DNA of 22,919 nucleotides from CAZGWJ01 sp964529445 (GCA_964529445.1 CAZGWJ010000039.1:1-22919); one strand, 5' to 3'. Shown: positions 16,601-22,621, counted from the first letter of the stretch. Translations and numbers: made by a program. Notes: generated by a model from the sequence alone, not told the origin.

Positions 16601-16912
16601 CTCCGCCAGGGCCACGGCGGTATTGAGCGCCGTCTGTCCTCCGAGCGTGGGAAGCAACGCCTGGGGCCTTTCCCTCTCGATGACCTTGCGGACAACCGCC
16701 GGGGTCACGGGTTCCACGTAAGTCCGATGGGCGAACTCGGGGTCCGTCATGACAGTGGCCGGATTGGAATTCACCAGGACGACCTCGTAGCCCTCCTCCT
16801 TGAGAGCCTTGCAGGCCTGGGTCCCCGAATAGTCGAATTCGCAGGCCTGGCCGATGATGATGGGACCGGCCCCGATGACGAGAATCTTGTGGATGTCGGT
16901 ACGTTTCGGCAT
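13610..16912 (-). CDS. carB: Carbamoyl-phosphate synthase large subunit
   Basis: CarB makes carbamoyl phosphate from bicarbonate, ammonia and two ATP, for pyrimidine and arginine synthesis. The 1100-residue protein is full length (the E. coli enzyme is 1073). It shows the duplicated layout: an N-terminal half starting KILVIGAGPIIIGQACEFDY with its ATP-grasp domain, and a second half starting KIVVLGGGPNRIGQGIEFDY, then a C-terminal MGS-like allosteric domain (from about 960, with KGTVFISVKNKDKRHIVFVA). The paired motifs EMNPRVSRSSALASKATG and EVNPRASRTVPFVSKATG are present. The ATG has AAAGG upstream. It is the last pyrimidine gene of the operon, 179 bases below carA. No terminator is evident in the 114 bases before gmd, so read-through is possible. 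Confidence 0.99.
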   Translation of the reverse strand: MPKRTDIHKILVIGAGPIIIGQACEFDYSGTQACKALKEEGYEVVLVNSNPATVMTDPEFAHRTYVEPVTPAVVRKVIERERPQALLPTLGGQTALNTAVALAEDGTLAEFGVELIGAKLPAIQKAEDRQLFKEAMRRIGLDLPDSRVVKSLEEAWAFVEQNGYPVILRPAFTLGGTGGGVAYNRQELDDLLTKALDASPVHQCLVEQSVLGWKEYEMEVMRDLADNVVIICSIENLDPMGVHTGDSVTVAPAQTLTDKEYQRMRDASIACIREIGVDTGGSNIQFGVHPTTGRMVVIEMNPRVSRSSALASKATGFPIAKIAAKLAVGYTLDELPNDITRYTKAAFEPAIDYVVTKVPRFTFEKFVEAEDVLNTQMKSVGETMAIGRTFRESLQKALRSMETGLAGYGADGRECVEGRWVRTGARKPRRLSEETLRAKVRKPASDRLFYLHQALWQGWKTRTLAEITGIDPWFLEELRTLVECEREIERSTARKGKLPRRLPQPLLSRAKGLGFSDAQLAFLSGVKEPVLRKYRKSLGILPVYRRVDTCAAEFEAFTPYLYSTYEDVRSSLEVRDDEAPPTDRKKIVVLGGGPNRIGQGIEFDYCCVHGAFALREAGYEVLMVNNNPETVSTDYDTSDRLYFEPLTFEDVMNILDREKPGGVVVQFGGQTPLKLAVPLQKAGAPLIGTSPRSIDVAEDRKLFGAFLKRLRIRQPDNGIAMNANEARPVARRVGYPVMVRPSYVLGGRAMEMVFDEEMLDSFVARAMEAAPDLPILIDHFLEDAIEVDVDCVCDGERVVVAGIMEHIEEAGIHSGDSACALPPYTLRGDLLETIRRYTCQMALGLKVRGLMNVQYAVKNDMVYVLEVNPRASRTVPFVSKATGVPWAKVAARVQAGETLDRMGVVEPGKLEYCAVKESVFPFNKFPGVDIVLGPEMKSTGEVMGLDRDFPTAFLKSQMAAGSALPRKGTVFISVKNKDKRHIVFVARRLTDMGFRIVATRGTAEALAQSGVVVETVRKVAEERPNILDHIKNGEIQLVMNTPVGKGPRSDDYAIRRAAIQYGIPCITTLSACEAAANAVDALLKKDFSVCPLQDYHKKPS

Positions 16913-16945
16913 TTAAGAACCTTTCAGATCAGGACAATTCCTTTT

Positions 16946-17071
16946 CACCACCAGGGCCTTCGGCCCCACCAAGGCTCCTTCGGAGCCTCACCAGCAGGCA
17001 GGATGTTCTTCCCTCATTCGACTGGTGGCGACCGAAGGTCGCTGGTGGTCCCCCAAAGGGGGACTCGTGGT
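16946..17071. repeat. Symmetric multi-hairpin element in the carA-carB gap
   Basis: Six copies of a 7-base module alternate with four small perfect hairpins. Left side: CCACCAG (16948-16954), hairpin 16954-16966, CCACCAA (16966-16972), hairpin 16973-16987, TCACCAG (16988-16994). Right side: CTGGTGG (17022-17028), hairpin 17028-17042, CTGGTGG (17042-17048), hairpin 17048-17064, CTCGTGG (17064-17070). Left and right modules are mutually complementary (6 of 7 each). The whole therefore folds into three stacked stems separated by two four-way junctions, with a 27-base apical loop (16995-17021). It fills most of the carA-carB gap and would be part of the operon mRNA. Function is unknown: it could be an mRNA processing or stability element, a regulatory RNA or a dispersed genomic repeat. 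Confidence 0.85.
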
Positions 17072-17091
17072 AAACCTTGGTTTTCGTATTT

Positions 17092-18249
17092 TTAGCATCC
17101 CTTTTCAACGAGTACCCTGAACTGTCGGAACAGGTAGTGGGCGTCATGGGGTCCCGGCGAAGCCTCAGGATGGTACTGGACGCTGAAAGCCGGGACCCTT
17201 CGATAGCTCAAACCCTCGCTGGTGTCGTCGGAAAGGTTCACGTGGGTCGACACGACCATCTCCGGATCGAGAGTACCGATGTCCACGGCGAACCCGTGGT
17301 TCTGACTGGTGATCTCGATCCGGCGTGTGCCCCGGTCCAGGACCGGCTGATTGGCGCCCCGGTGGCCGAATTTCAGCTTGAAGGTCCTGCCACCGGCGGC
17401 GAGACCGAGGATCTGGTGGCCGAGGCAGATGCCGAAGATCGGCAGGTGCCCCAGGATCTTACGGACCGTCTCGACCACGTAGGGGACACCCTCGGGATCA
17501 CCGGGTCCGTTGGACAGGAATAAACCCCGGGCACCGGAGGCCAAGAGGGTCTCAGCCGGGGTCGAGGCCGGGAACACGGTGACATCGAATCCGGCCGCCG
17601 TGAGTTCACGCAGGATGTTGTACTTGATACCGCAATCGAGCGCCGCCACCGGGAGGCGCCTCTCGCCCTCCGAAAGGGGCAGGCGCATCTGGTTACGCCG
17701 CTCCGGATGGGAAAGGTCATAGGGCGGCTCGGCCCAGGGGTAAGGACGATCGCAAGTGACCTCCCGGACAAGGTCCCGCCCCACGAGCCCGGGGCTCTCC
17801 TGCGCCTCCCGGACCAGGCGTTTCGGATCCAGGTCCCGGGTCGAGAGGACGGCTTTCTTGGAACCGTGACGGCGAAGATGGGAAGTGAGGGCGCGGGTAT
17901 CCACGTCCGTGATGGCCACGATGCCGTTTTCCGCGAGATAGTCGGCCAAGGGGATGGTCATGCGGTAATTGGACGGGTGGGAGCAGTGCTCCCGGACGAT
18001 CAGGCCCGCGACCCACGGCTGACGGGACTCCACGTCCACCTCGTTCACGCCCGTATTGCCGATATGGGGGTAGGTCATGGCCACCATCTGGCCCCGGTAG
18101 GACGGGTCGGTCAGGATCTCCTGATAACCCGTCATGGACGTGTTGAAGACGGCTTCCCCGAACGCCTTTCCGGGCGCGCCGAAGGAGGTCCCCTCGAACC
18201 AGGTCCCGTCCTCCAACGCGAGGATTGCTTTTTTCCGTTTTACCGCCAT
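17092..18249 (-). CDS. carA: Carbamoyl-phosphate synthase small subunit
   Basis: CarA is the glutaminase subunit that supplies ammonia to CarB through a tunnel. The 385-residue protein has the N-terminal CPSase domain (LALEDGTWFEGTSFG, then FNTSMTGYQEILTDPSYRGQ) and a C-terminal class I glutamine amidotransferase with nucleophile C275 in GICLGHQ and the H360/E362 pair in YHPEASPGPHD. Length is normal. The start ATG is preceded by AGGTGG at six bases. It follows pyrC by 109 bases and precedes carB by 179 bases, both gaps with inverted repeats. Its place within the pyr operon suggests control by pyrimidines; whether arginine also matters is not visible. Confidence 0.98.
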   Translation of the reverse strand: MAVKRKKAILALEDGTWFEGTSFGAPGKAFGEAVFNTSMTGYQEILTDPSYRGQMVAMTYPHIGNTGVNEVDVESRQPWVAGLIVREHCSHPSNYRMTIPLADYLAENGIVAITDVDTRALTSHLRRHGSKKAVLSTRDLDPKRLVREAQESPGLVGRDLVREVTCDRPYPWAEPPYDLSHPERRNQMRLPLSEGERRLPVAALDCGIKYNILRELTAAGFDVTVFPASTPAETLLASGARGLFLSNGPGDPEGVPYVVETVRKILGHLPIFGICLGHQILGLAAGGRTFKLKFGHRGANQPVLDRGTRRIEITSQNHGFAVDIGTLDPEMVVSTHVNLSDDTSEGLSYRRVPAFSVQYHPEASPGPHDAHYLFRQFRVLVEKGC

Positions 18250-18301
18250 ATCAAGCCACCTGCCTTGTCATTGTGATCGTCCGCCACGCCGCGTTGAATT
18301 C

Positions 18302-18372
18302 GAATGAGGCATCTGAAATGTTGATTGTGTCACGGCATTTCTCGCGTCATCAACATTCCTAACTCCTCATTC
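18302..18372. repeat. Two-step inverted repeat overlapping the end of pyrC
   Basis: GAATGAGG (18302-18309) pairs with CCTCATTC (18365-18372), and AATGTTGAT (18317-18325) pairs with ATCAACATT (18349-18357). The two stems are separated by 7-base internal segments on each side and capped by a 23-base loop. The distal arm runs over the pyrC stop codon and last codons. It shares the 13-mer TGAGGAGTTAGGA (minus strand; 18357-18369) with the pyrB-pyrC gap. No T-run follows, so it is not a standard terminator. The rest of the pyrC-carA gap is unremarkable. Confidence 0.7.
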
Positions 18373-19663
18373 CTGATTCCTCATTGCCGTATTCGTACTT
18401 GAGTTGCCCGTTCACGTAGGTTCTTACCGCCCATCCCTTGAGACGCCAGCCGCCGAAGGGCGTGTTCCGCCCGCGGCTCTTGAAACGGGCCGGCTCGACG
18501 GGCCGCTCGGTCCCCAGGTCGAACAGGGCCACATCGGCATCGGCCCCCTCGGAGAGCGTTCCCTTCCCCACCCCGATGACGGCGGCGGGGTTCACGGTCA
18601 ACATCTCCACGGCCCTCGAAAGGGACAGGAGGCCCGGTTCCACCAGGTGCGCGTAGGTCAGGGGGAAGAGGGTTTCCAGACCCACGATCCCGAACGCGGC
18701 GGCGTCCCACTCGCACTGCTTCTCGGTGGAGGCATGCGGTGCGTGGTCGGTGGCGATGCAGTCCAGCACACCTTCCTGGAGTCCCTTCCGGACGGCCGCC
18801 ACGTCGTCCTCGCCCCGCAGGGGCGGGTTCATCTTGAAGGATGCGTTGTAATTCCGGATGGCCTTCTCGGAAAGCGTGAAGTAGTGAGGGCAGGTCTCAG
18901 CCGTCACCCGCAATCCCTTCCTCTTGGCGGCCCGGATGAGTTCCACGGAACCCGCAGTGGAAACATGCTGGATATGCAGTCGTGCACCGGTCATTTCGCA
19001 GAGCATGATGTCCCGGGCGACCTGCACGGTCTCGGCCGCCGCGGGGATCCCGCGCAGTCCCAGGGCCATCGAGACCGGCCCCTCGTTCATCACGCCGTTG
19101 TTGAAGAGATTCGAGTCCTCGCAATGGTCGGTGACGACCAGATCCAGCGGCTTGGCGTATTCCATCACGCGCCGCATCAGTTCAGCGTTCATGACGGGCG
19201 ATCCGTCATCGGAAAGGGCCACGACACCCGCCCTTTTCAACTCCCCGATCTCGGCCATCTCGACGCCCTCCCTCTTCTTCGAGATGCATCCGACGGGATA
19301 GACGTTGCAATACCCCTCCTTCTCGGCCTTGGCGCGGATGAAATGCACGATGGCCTGGTCGTCGATGGGGGGGTTCGTGTTGGGCATGCAGGCCACGGAA
19401 GTGACGCCTCCCGCAACGGCCGCATGGGTCCCGGTGGCGATGGTTTCCTTGTACTCGAAACCCGGCTCCCGCAGATGGACATGGATGTCAACGAGTCCCG
19501 GGGTCACGATCATTCCACCGGCATCCACGATCTCGTCAGCCTTCGTCTTGAGTCCCTTCCCCACCTTGGCGATCTGACCATTCGACATCAGGATATCCGC
19601 CGGCCCATCCATCTGGTTCGCCGGATCGACCACATGACCGCCCTTGATAAGAATGGTTCCCAT
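18359..19663 (-). CDS. pyrC: Dihydroorotase
   Basis: PyrC cyclises N-carbamoyl-aspartate to dihydroorotate, the third step of pyrimidine synthesis. The 434-residue protein is a type I-like dihydroorotase of the amidohydrolase fold. It has metal ligands H61 and H63 in DIHVHLREPG, the substrate segment CMPNTNPP, a further metal-binding histidine in IQHVST and the catalytic aspartate in ATDHAPH. Length and motifs suggest an active enzyme rather than the inactive PyrC-like partner that occurs with some PyrB. The ATG has GAGGTAGGG upstream. The last codons lie in a low-complexity repeat, so the C-terminus (NEESGMRS) is partly made by that repeat. Confidence 0.98.
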   Translation of the reverse strand: MGTILIKGGHVVDPANQMDGPADILMSNGQIAKVGKGLKTKADEIVDAGGMIVTPGLVDIHVHLREPGFEYKETIATGTHAAVAGGVTSVACMPNTNPPIDDQAIVHFIRAKAEKEGYCNVYPVGCISKKREGVEMAEIGELKRAGVVALSDDGSPVMNAELMRRVMEYAKPLDLVVTDHCEDSNLFNNGVMNEGPVSMALGLRGIPAAAETVQVARDIMLCEMTGARLHIQHVSTAGSVELIRAAKRKGLRVTAETCPHYFTLSEKAIRNYNASFKMNPPLRGEDDVAAVRKGLQEGVLDCIATDHAPHASTEKQCEWDAAAFGIVGLETLFPLTYAHLVEPGLLSLSRAVEMLTVNPAAVIGVGKGTLSEGADADVALFDLGTERPVEPARFKSRGRNTPFGGWRLKGWAVRTYVNGQLKYEYGNEESGMRS

Positions 19664-19722
19664 GTTACCCTACCTCGTTTCCCGTTCATCGTTTGTCCCG
19701 AGACCCCAGCTCCCGGGACGCC

Positions 19723-19767
19723 AGTTAGGAGTTAGAAGTTAGAAGTTGAAGCCAAAAACTCCTAACT
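19723..19767. repeat. 11-bp inverted repeat in the pyrB-pyrC gap within low-complexity heptamer-like repeats
   Basis: AGTTAGGAGTT (19723-19733) and AACTCCTAACT (19757-19767) are perfect 11-bp arms around a 23-base loop, 9 bases below the pyrB stop. The loop and flanks are built of further imperfect copies (TTAGAAGTT, CTCCTAAC, CTCACTCC). The minus-strand 13-mer TGAGGAGTTAGGA (19760-19772) recurs at the end of pyrC. A second small inverted repeat, GTCCCG/CGGGAC, lies at about 19695-19719. No T-run follows on the minus strand. Confidence 0.75.
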
Positions 19768-19775
19768 CCTCACTC

Positions 19776-20717
19776 CTAACTACTCACTTGCTGTTCGTTC
19801 TTTTCCCCCATCAACAGGTACAGCACCGCCATGCGCACGGCCACTCCGTTGGTCACCTGCTCGTCGATGAGCGACGCGGGACCGTCCGCCACGCCCGAGG
19901 AGATCTCGACGCCCCGGTTCATGGGCCCCGGATGCATGACGATGACGTCCTTCCGGGCCTTCCTCAAACGCTCTGAGGTCACCCCGTACATCTGCGAGTA
20001 TTCCCGGATCGTCGGGAAGAGGTTCTTCTTCTGCCGTTCCAACTGCAGGCGGAGAACGTAGCAAACGTCAGCCTGGTCGAGAGCCGCATCCAGGTTGTGG
20101 TGGACCTCCACACCCCAGGAAGCCACGGCCGGCGGCAGGAGCGTCGGCGGGGCGCACAGGCGGACCGTCGCACCCATCTTCTTAAGGCCCTGGATATCCG
20201 AGCGGGCCACGCGGCTGTGCGCGATATCCCCCACGATAGTGACCGTCAGCCCCTCGATCCGGCCCTTGGTTTCGCGGATGGTGAAAAGGTCGAGAAGCCC
20301 TTGGGTGGGATGCTCGTGGAACCCGTCCCCCGCGTTGATGACGGATGATTTCGCCACGTCCGCCAGCATCTGGGGCACTCCGGAACAGGCATGCCTCACG
20401 ACGATGGCGTCGATGGTCATGGCCTCCAGGGTCTTGACGGTATCGATAAGGGTTTCCCCCTTCACCAGGGACGAGCCGGCCGTCTGGATGTTGAGGATGT
20501 CGGCCGAGAGCCGCTTCGCGGCCAGCTCGAACGAGGTGCGGGTGCGGGTGGAGGGCTCGTGGAAGAAGAGCACCACGGTGCGACCCCGGAGCGCCGGGAC
20601 CTTCTTGACCTCACGCGTGGAAACCTCCTTGAAGGAGGCGGCCGTGTCGAGGATGCGCGTGATCTCGGCGGCGGTCAACTCCTCCATCGTCAGAAGATCC
20701 TTCGATTTCCAGCTCAT
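19776..20717 (-). CDS. pyrB: Aspartate carbamoyltransferase catalytic subunit
   Basis: PyrB joins carbamoyl phosphate and aspartate, the committed step of pyrimidine synthesis. The 313-residue protein has the carbamoyl-phosphate loop FFHEPSTRTRTSFE (51-64), HPTQGLLDLFT (136-146) and the aspartate-domain motif MHPGPMNRGVEI. These fit the catalytic chain; no pyrI regulatory-subunit gene is in the window. The ATG at 20715-20717 has an AGGGGG ribosome site six to seven bases upstream and gives a standard N-terminus, so I prefer it to the in-frame GTG at 20741. It lies 187 bases below pyrR, and pyrC follows after 112 bases. Confidence 0.98.
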   Translation of the reverse strand: MSWKSKDLLTMEELTAAEITRILDTAASFKEVSTREVKKVPALRGRTVVLFFHEPSTRTRTSFELAAKRLSADILNIQTAGSSLVKGETLIDTVKTLEAMTIDAIVVRHACSGVPQMLADVAKSSVINAGDGFHEHPTQGLLDLFTIRETKGRIEGLTVTIVGDIAHSRVARSDIQGLKKMGATVRLCAPPTLLPPAVASWGVEVHHNLDAALDQADVCYVLRLQLERQKKNLFPTIREYSQMYGVTSERLRKARKDVIVMHPGPMNRGVEISSGVADGPASLIDEQVTNGVAVRMAVLYLLMGEKNEQQVSS

Positions 20718-20794
20718 AACGCCCCCCCTTTGAGGAACCACCCGGTCAACTCACGTTCCAATCGTCCAGCCCAACCCGTCCTTAGCTACGGTTT

Positions 20795-20891
20795 GAATGG
20801 TGAGAAAGGCATGAATGGTTCGAATGGCCAAAGCCTCGTCGCTCACGCCCTTCACGCCCACTCCCCACTTCTCACTCCCATCTCCCCACTT
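20795..20891. repeat. Short direct repeats in the pyrR-pyrB gap
   Basis: The 187-base gap between pyrR and pyrB holds no gene. It contains GAATGG three times (20795-20800, 20813-20818, 20822-20827), TCACGCCC twice (20843-20850, 20852-20859) and CTCCCCACTT twice (20861-20870, 20882-20891). The plus strand is strongly pyrimidine-biased over 20840-20891. This is the same kind of low-complexity spacer as in the other pyr gaps, though with different words. No function is evident. Confidence 0.6.
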
Positions 20892-20904
20892 GAGTCGAGA
20901 AGGA

Positions 20905-21453
20905 CTAGCCCTTCTCGACGATGACCACCTCGTCCACACCGTCCTTCTCCTTCACACGCACCAGGACCTGCTCCCGAGCTGAAGAAGGGATGTTCTTTCC
21001 GACATAGTCGGCATGAATGGGAAATTCGCGATGCCCCCGGTCCACCAGGACGGCCAGTTGGATGAAGAGCGGCCTTCCGAAGTCGATGAGGTGGTCGATG
21101 GCGGCGCGAACACTCCGGCCCGTGAAAAGGACGTCATCCACCAAGACGATCTTCCGACCGTTCACGTCGAAGGGGATCTCGCTCTTCTGGGGAGCACGTT
21201 CGGGCATCTTGCTGCCCACATCGTCCCGGTAGAAGGTGATATCCAGGGACCCCACGGGCACGTCATTCCCCTCGATGGTGCGGATCTTCTCCCCCACGCG
21301 CTTGACCAGGATCTCACCCCGGCTCTTGATCCCGACCAGGGCCAAACCTTCCACGCCCTTGTTCTTCTCCAGGATCTCGTGGGCAATGCGGGTGAGGGCC
21401 CGTTCCACATCCCGGGCATCCATGATGCGCGCCTTGACGCGGTTCTCGTTCAT
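20905..21453 (-). CDS. pyrR: PyrR: pyr operon attenuation regulator / uracil phosphoribosyltransferase
   Basis: PyrR binds pyr mRNA in the presence of UMP and promotes transcription termination, and often has weak uracil phosphoribosyltransferase activity. The 182-residue protein has the usual length, the PRPP loop KIVLVDDVLFTGRSVRAA and the family signature LVDRGHREFPIHADYVGKNI. A longer in-frame version starting at 21600 is rejected because that start lies upstream of the attenuator hairpin and has no ribosome site. The ATG at 21451-21453 has GGGAGG seven bases upstream and fits the family N-terminus. The start overlaps the stop of a leader ORF by four bases (ATGA). As first gene of its operon it probably autoregulates. 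Confidence 0.97.
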   Translation of the reverse strand: MNENRVKARIMDARDVERALTRIAHEILEKNKGVEGLALVGIKSRGEILVKRVGEKIRTIEGNDVPVGSLDITFYRDDVGSKMPERAPQKSEIPFDVNGRKIVLVDDVLFTGRSVRAAIDHLIDFGRPLFIQLAVLVDRGHREFPIHADYVGKNIPSSAREQVLVRVKEKDGVDEVVIVEKG

Positions 21454-21629
21454 CGTTGAGCCTCCCGGGAGATCCCATCTTTCACGGAAATGAAGGGAAA
21501 AGATGCGGCGTGTCGGCGAAGTGTCCGGCAAAAGGCGCCCGTCGTTTCCGGGCATAAAAAAACCCGGCCTCCCCATGAGGGGATCCGGGTGCGGATGCAT
21601 TCGTCATCGTGCGGATAGGCGCGCGACAT
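21450..21629 (-). CDS. Putative 59-codon leader ORF of the pyr operon
   Basis: An ATG at 21627-21629 is preceded by AAGGAG seven bases upstream, a stronger ribosome site than many real genes here. The frame runs 59 codons (beginning MSRAYPHDDECIRTRIPSWG) straight across the attenuator hairpin. It ends in a TGA that overlaps the pyrR ATG as ATGA. The peptide matches no family I know, so the product itself may not matter. What stands out is position: a translating ribosome would cover the terminator and couple to pyrR. This resembles in layout the pyrL leader ahead of enteric pyrBI, but here combined with PyrR-type elements. It could also be a chance open frame; codon use and conservation would decide. 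Confidence 0.5.
   Translation of the reverse strand: MSRAYPHDDECIRTRIPSWGGRVFLCPETTGAFCRTLRRHAASFPFISVKDGISREAQR
21556..21590 (-). terminator. Rho-independent attenuator in the pyr leader
   Basis: On the minus strand ACCCGG-AT-CCCC-TCAT-GGGG-A-GG-CCGGGT is followed by a seven-T run (21556-21562). It lies about 80 bases below the promoter and 100 bases above the pyrR start, with no other gene between, which is the position of an attenuator. Its 5' arm (21577-21586) can instead pair with a segment of the PyrR-loop candidate. Confidence 0.92.
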
Positions 21630-21642
21630 TTTCCTGCTCCTT

Positions 21643-21663
21643 GGGGATCTCACGGGACCCCTC
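21643..21663 (-). promoter_or_regulatory. PyrR-binding loop candidate and antiterminator segment
   Basis: The minus-strand RNA GGGGUCCCGUGAGAUCCCC (21643-21661) can form a short hairpin whose apex UCCCGUGAG fits the UCCNGNGAG core of the PyrR-binding consensus known from Bacillus pyr leaders; one paired position differs. The 5' side, GAGGGGUCC (21655-21663), is complementary to GGAUCCCCUC in the 5' arm of the attenuator (nine pairs, one bulged base). So the two pairings exclude each other: with PyrR bound the terminator forms, without it the antiterminator forms. It begins roughly 10 bases after the expected transcription start. Confidence 0.78.
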
Positions 21664-21678
21664 TTAAAGGCCGGTTGG

Positions 21679-21706
21679 ATTATACGCAGGCGCCCGGGAA
21701 TGTCAA
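21679..21706 (-). promoter_or_regulatory. Consensus sigma-70 promoter of the pyr operon
   Basis: On the minus strand TTGACA (21701-21706) and TATAAT (21679-21684) both match consensus in all six positions, with a 16-bp spacer. It starts 14 bases below the stop of the preceding gene. The predicted start near 21672 gives a leader of about 220 bases before pyrR, carrying the PyrR-loop candidate, leader ORF and attenuator. Such a strong promoter fits control exerted mainly after initiation. Confidence 0.93.
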
Positions 21707-21719
21707 GCGAAGGCCCCCC

Positions 21720-22577
21720 TCAAGAGGGCGGGGACGGCCAGAGAGCCTTCAACCGGTCCTTGAGCCTTTCGGCCTCCATCACGAGAGGGATGGAATTCCG
21801 GGCTCGCTTGGATTCCTTCAACAAGGCCTCGTGAACCAGGTAGGCGATGGCGGCGAGCGGTTTCCTTTTACTCTCGTCGGCGGGAAGCAAGTGAACCGCC
21901 TCGTCCAGCAGCGCGTAGAGACGTTCGAAAAGAGCGGGGTTGACGGTTCCACTCATCTTGACAGGCATCAGGAGGTCCACCATGAACCCGTCGATCTCAT
22001 TCTCGATCTCCAGGATGCGCCTGCGCTGCCCGTCGTTCCCGGACATCGGAAGAGACTCATAGACCTGTTGCGCGGACTCCCTCAGGCCGGAGGACGCCTC
22101 CCTCACCTTCAGGGAACCCAGGAGTTCGTCGGGGGTGGCCATGGCCTTCCCCGACAGGTTCAACTTGTAATCCTTGATTCGCGTCCCCTGGATCCTCGCG
22201 AGGGCGATGGCCAAGGCGGCCGCCAGTGTCAGCTTCAAGGGGCCTCCCCAACGCCCCTCCTCGTCCAGGATCCCGATACCCGCCTGGAGCCCCCGGTCCT
22301 CCTCGGGAACTTCCTGGGATCCGTTCCCCGATTCGAACAGGATAAGCTGGACCTTTTCGGGATGCCCGGAGATGCCCAGGTAAAGCGTGGGCCCCTCCGC
22401 CAGGCAGGGATGATCGGGGCGGACGGGCCGAAGGGCGCCATCCTCGTCGAGGACCTCGGCGGTCAGCATGGGCGGCTCATCCACGGACAGGAGGGAACCG
22501 AGGGTGCGCCACCCCTCCGCCAACAGTTCGGCCATGGTGATGGTATGGCGGCATTGGACGGACAGGTCGAGTGACAT
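21720..22577 (-). CDS. Unrecognised 285-residue protein, paralogous at its C-terminus to the upstream gene
   Basis: I do not recognise this family. The protein has no signal peptide or clear membrane segment and looks cytoplasmic. Residues 1-110 are mixed alpha/beta with a strand-like TLYLGISGHPEKVQLILF. Residues 112-132 form an Ala-rich helix (LKLTLAAALAIALARIQGTR). From about 155 it is helical, and 214-280 align without gaps to the C-terminus of the neighbouring gene: LDE, YLVxE, ESKxxRN, RLxxLW are shared. The ATG at 22575-22577 lies about 10 bases below a perfect TATAAT, so the mRNA may be leaderless; no ribosome site is seen. It precedes the pyr promoter but is not obviously part of that pathway. 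Confidence 0.78.
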   Translation of the reverse strand: MSLDLSVQCRHTITMAELLAEGWRTLGSLLSVDEPPMLTAEVLDEDGALRPVRPDHPCLAEGPTLYLGISGHPEKVQLILFESGNGSQEVPEEDRGLQAGIGILDEEGRWGGPLKLTLAAALAIALARIQGTRIKDYKLNLSGKAMATPDELLGSLKVREASSGLRESAQQVYESLPMSGNDGQRRRILEIENEIDGFMVDLLMPVKMSGTVNPALFERLYALLDEAVHLLPADESKRKPLAAIAYLVHEALLKESKRARNSIPLVMEAERLKDRLKALWPSPPS

Positions 22578-22586
22578 AGCGGCACG

Positions 22587-22614
22587 ATTATACGGACCTA
22601 TCGACGTTTGTCGA
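22587..22614 (-). promoter_or_regulatory. Promoter of the 285-residue gene
   Basis: TATAAT (22587-22592) matches consensus fully and TCGACA (22609-22614) five of six on the minus strand, with a 16-bp spacer, the same as at the pyr promoter. The expected start, about 7 bases below the -10 box, falls next to the ATG at 22577, implying a leaderless or nearly leaderless transcript. The -35 box and spacer are inside the inverted repeat at 22594-22621. Confidence 0.75.
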
Positions 22615-22621
22615 TAGGTCC
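22594..22621. repeat. Perfect 12-bp inverted repeat over a promoter (operator candidate)
   Basis: GGACCTATCGAC (22594-22605) and GTCGATAGGTCC (22610-22621) are perfect 12-base arms with a 4-base spacer. They span the -35 box and most of the spacer of the promoter at 22587-22614. A dimeric repressor bound there would block RNA polymerase. Seen as RNA it would be a hairpin, but no T-run follows on either strand, so termination is unlikely. The remaining gap 22622-22700 shows nothing else. Confidence 0.75.

Noticed and set aside
16929..17147. 72-codon open frame in the carA-carB gap
   Set aside because: It is produced by the repeated hairpin element and overlaps the carA end. It has no ribosome site and no domain.
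21454..21600. N-terminal extension of PyrR to an ATG at 21600
   Set aside because: The added residues lie across the attenuator terminator, have no ribosome binding site and make the protein 49 residues longer than the family. The ATG at 21453 has a good site.
22594..22621. Reading the 12-bp inverted repeat as an intrinsic terminator of the edge gene
   Set aside because: No T-run follows on the minus strand; instead TATAAT follows. A promoter/operator reading fits better.
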